A stretch of 33,212 nt of DNA, taken from a virus. Where the stretch lies: positions 1 through 33,212 of the IMG/VR virus record IMGVR_UViG_3300024520_000300; one strand, written 5' to 3'. This document shows, piece by piece, positions 32,358 through 33,212 of the stretch. The notes below the pieces were generated by a model. That model was given only the letters and a program-made list of their open reading frames with translations. It searched no databases and was not told the origin of the DNA. How positions within the stretch are numbered: the first letter of the stretch is position 1; each line of letters starts with the position of its first letter. The position numbers and the translations under genes are program-made.

Positions 32358-33212
32358 AAAATCAACTTGAGAACTTTAAAAACACGGCAATGGTTGAGGG
32401 ATCACTCTCTAATTGCACGCTGCAAGCTTACGAGACCGACATTGTGAAGTTTATAAACTTCTTGCCGGAAGAGAAGGCATGGAACGCCGTCACACAAAAA
32501 AACGTCATTGACTTTCTTGGGGTTATGCACAGTCACGGTTATGCAAATGCGACGATAACACGGACGTTTCACTCTCTTAAAAGCTTCTTTAAGTATCTAC
32601 TTAAGAACGATCTTGTAGACAAAGATCCAACACAATTTATTCAACGAAAAAACAACTGTACAAAGATTCCTGACGTGCTGACGATACCGGAAGTGCAAGC
32701 CATGATGTTTCACGCTTCTATAGATAACAGCGCGGCGCGCGACGTTGCGTTGTTGGAGTTGCTATATTCTAACGGCCTCCGAGTTTCGGAGTTATGCGCA
32801 ATCAAACTGAGCGACATACAGGGCGATTCTATACGTATACACGGCAAGGGCAACAAAGAGCGTATCGTCCCGCTGACGGTTAAAACAAAACTGGCAATCC
32901 AGAAATACATTGATAGCATAGAGAACCGTCCCTCTGACTTGCTGTTCTTGAACCGTGTTGGCAAGCCACTGGATCGTGTCGCTGCGTATCGAATCGTTAA
33001 AAAGCATTCTTTTAATGCCGGCATTATGAAGAGCGTGTCACCACACACGTTACGGCACTCTCTTGCTACGCACTTGCTTGATCGTGGTGCCGATATACGC
33101 GTTATACAATCGATTCTCGGTCACTCCGACATACGAAGCACTGCTCACTACTCGCAAGTGAGTACGCATCTTATTAAACAGGCGTTTAACGAATATCACC
33201 CAAACATCGAGG
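32354..33212 (+). CDS. Tyrosine recombinase / integrase (3' end beyond the right edge)
   Basis: The ATG at 32354 overlaps the preceding stop. Residues 1-85 form the SAM-like core-binding domain (YETDIVKFINFLPEE, then a YANATITRTFHSLKSFFKYL stretch). The catalytic domain has all six expected residues: R143 (NGLRVSEL), K165 (HGKGNKE), H231 and R234 (SPHTLRHSLATHLL), H257 (LGHSD) and Y266 (AHYSQV). At least 286 residues, close to full length for XerC/D-type enzymes. It would integrate phage DNA into the host chromosome or resolve multimers. No attachment site was identified. Confidence 0.9.
   Translation, partial: MKNQLENFKNTAMVEGSLSNCTLQAYETDIVKFINFLPEEKAWNAVTQKNVIDFLGVMHSHGYANATITRTFHSLKSFFKYLLKNDLVDKDPTQFIQRKNNCTKIPDVLTIPEVQAMMFHASIDNSAARDVALLELLYSNGLRVSELCAIKLSDIQGDSIRIHGKGNKERIVPLTVKTKLAIQKYIDSIENRPSDLLFLNRVGKPLDRVAAYRIVKKHSFNAGIMKSVSPHTLRHSLATHLLDRGADIRVIQSILGHSDIRSTAHYSQVSTHLIKQAFNEYHPNIE

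Noticed and set aside
1-33212. tRNA genes
   Set aside because: No cloverleaf with the usual T-loop (GTTCRANYC) and matching stems was seen while reading both strands, though this was not a computed search.

Overview
The window is part of a tailed, podovirus-type bacteriophage genome, or a prophage of that kind. The core of a short-tailed phage is present in collinear order on the minus strand: terminase small and large subunits, P22-like portal, scaffold, N4-gp56-type major capsid protein, probable decoration protein, head-tail adaptor, collar-type fibre, beta-propeller tail hub, internal (ejection) proteins and two large fibre proteins. Ribosome binding sites are strong and of bacterial type. 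The host cannot be named from the sequence. No replication gene, endolysin or tRNA was recognised here.

Layout. (1) 1-6533, minus: two big fibre-like genes and two small genes, with intrinsic terminators and candidate promoters between them. The first gene runs off the left edge. (2) 6672-8834, plus: seven tightly coupled small genes (ParB-fold protein, ribbon-helix-helix protein, a charged protein, a two-segment membrane protein and three proteins with signal-peptide-like starts), meeting the late genes tail to tail. (3) 8831-26995, minus: the packaging and morphogenesis operon, read right to left from a ladder of tiny ORFs, through a ParB-methyltransferase fusion and terminase, to the ejection proteins. 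(4) About 26996-28032: a kilobase without a convincing gene, between divergent transcription units. It holds three 22-bp tandem repeats, four iteron-like copies, three adjacent GC-rich hairpins and a good sigma70-type promoter facing right. (5) 28033-33212, plus: small accessory genes, mostly unknown, with an AbrB-like regulator, a duplicated gene plus RNA-element unit, and a tyrosine recombinase cut by the right edge.

The clearest unusual feature is a group I intron in the major capsid gene. The exons join to give a continuous capsid protein. The 5' exon end pairs with an internal guide sequence (P1, with the expected U.G at the splice site), the 3' exon start pairs with the adjacent intron bases (P10), and the intron carries a LAGLIDADG endonuclease ORF.

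Other points of interest are a shared CTGGGGAGG leader before six late genes, a shared ACAAAAGGCAATAAC-type leader before early-side genes, a probable structured RNA overlapping the stop codons of two paralogous genes, and inverted CATAAC/GTTATG boxes at both main intergenic regions. The recombinase suggests a temperate lifestyle, but no attachment site was identified.
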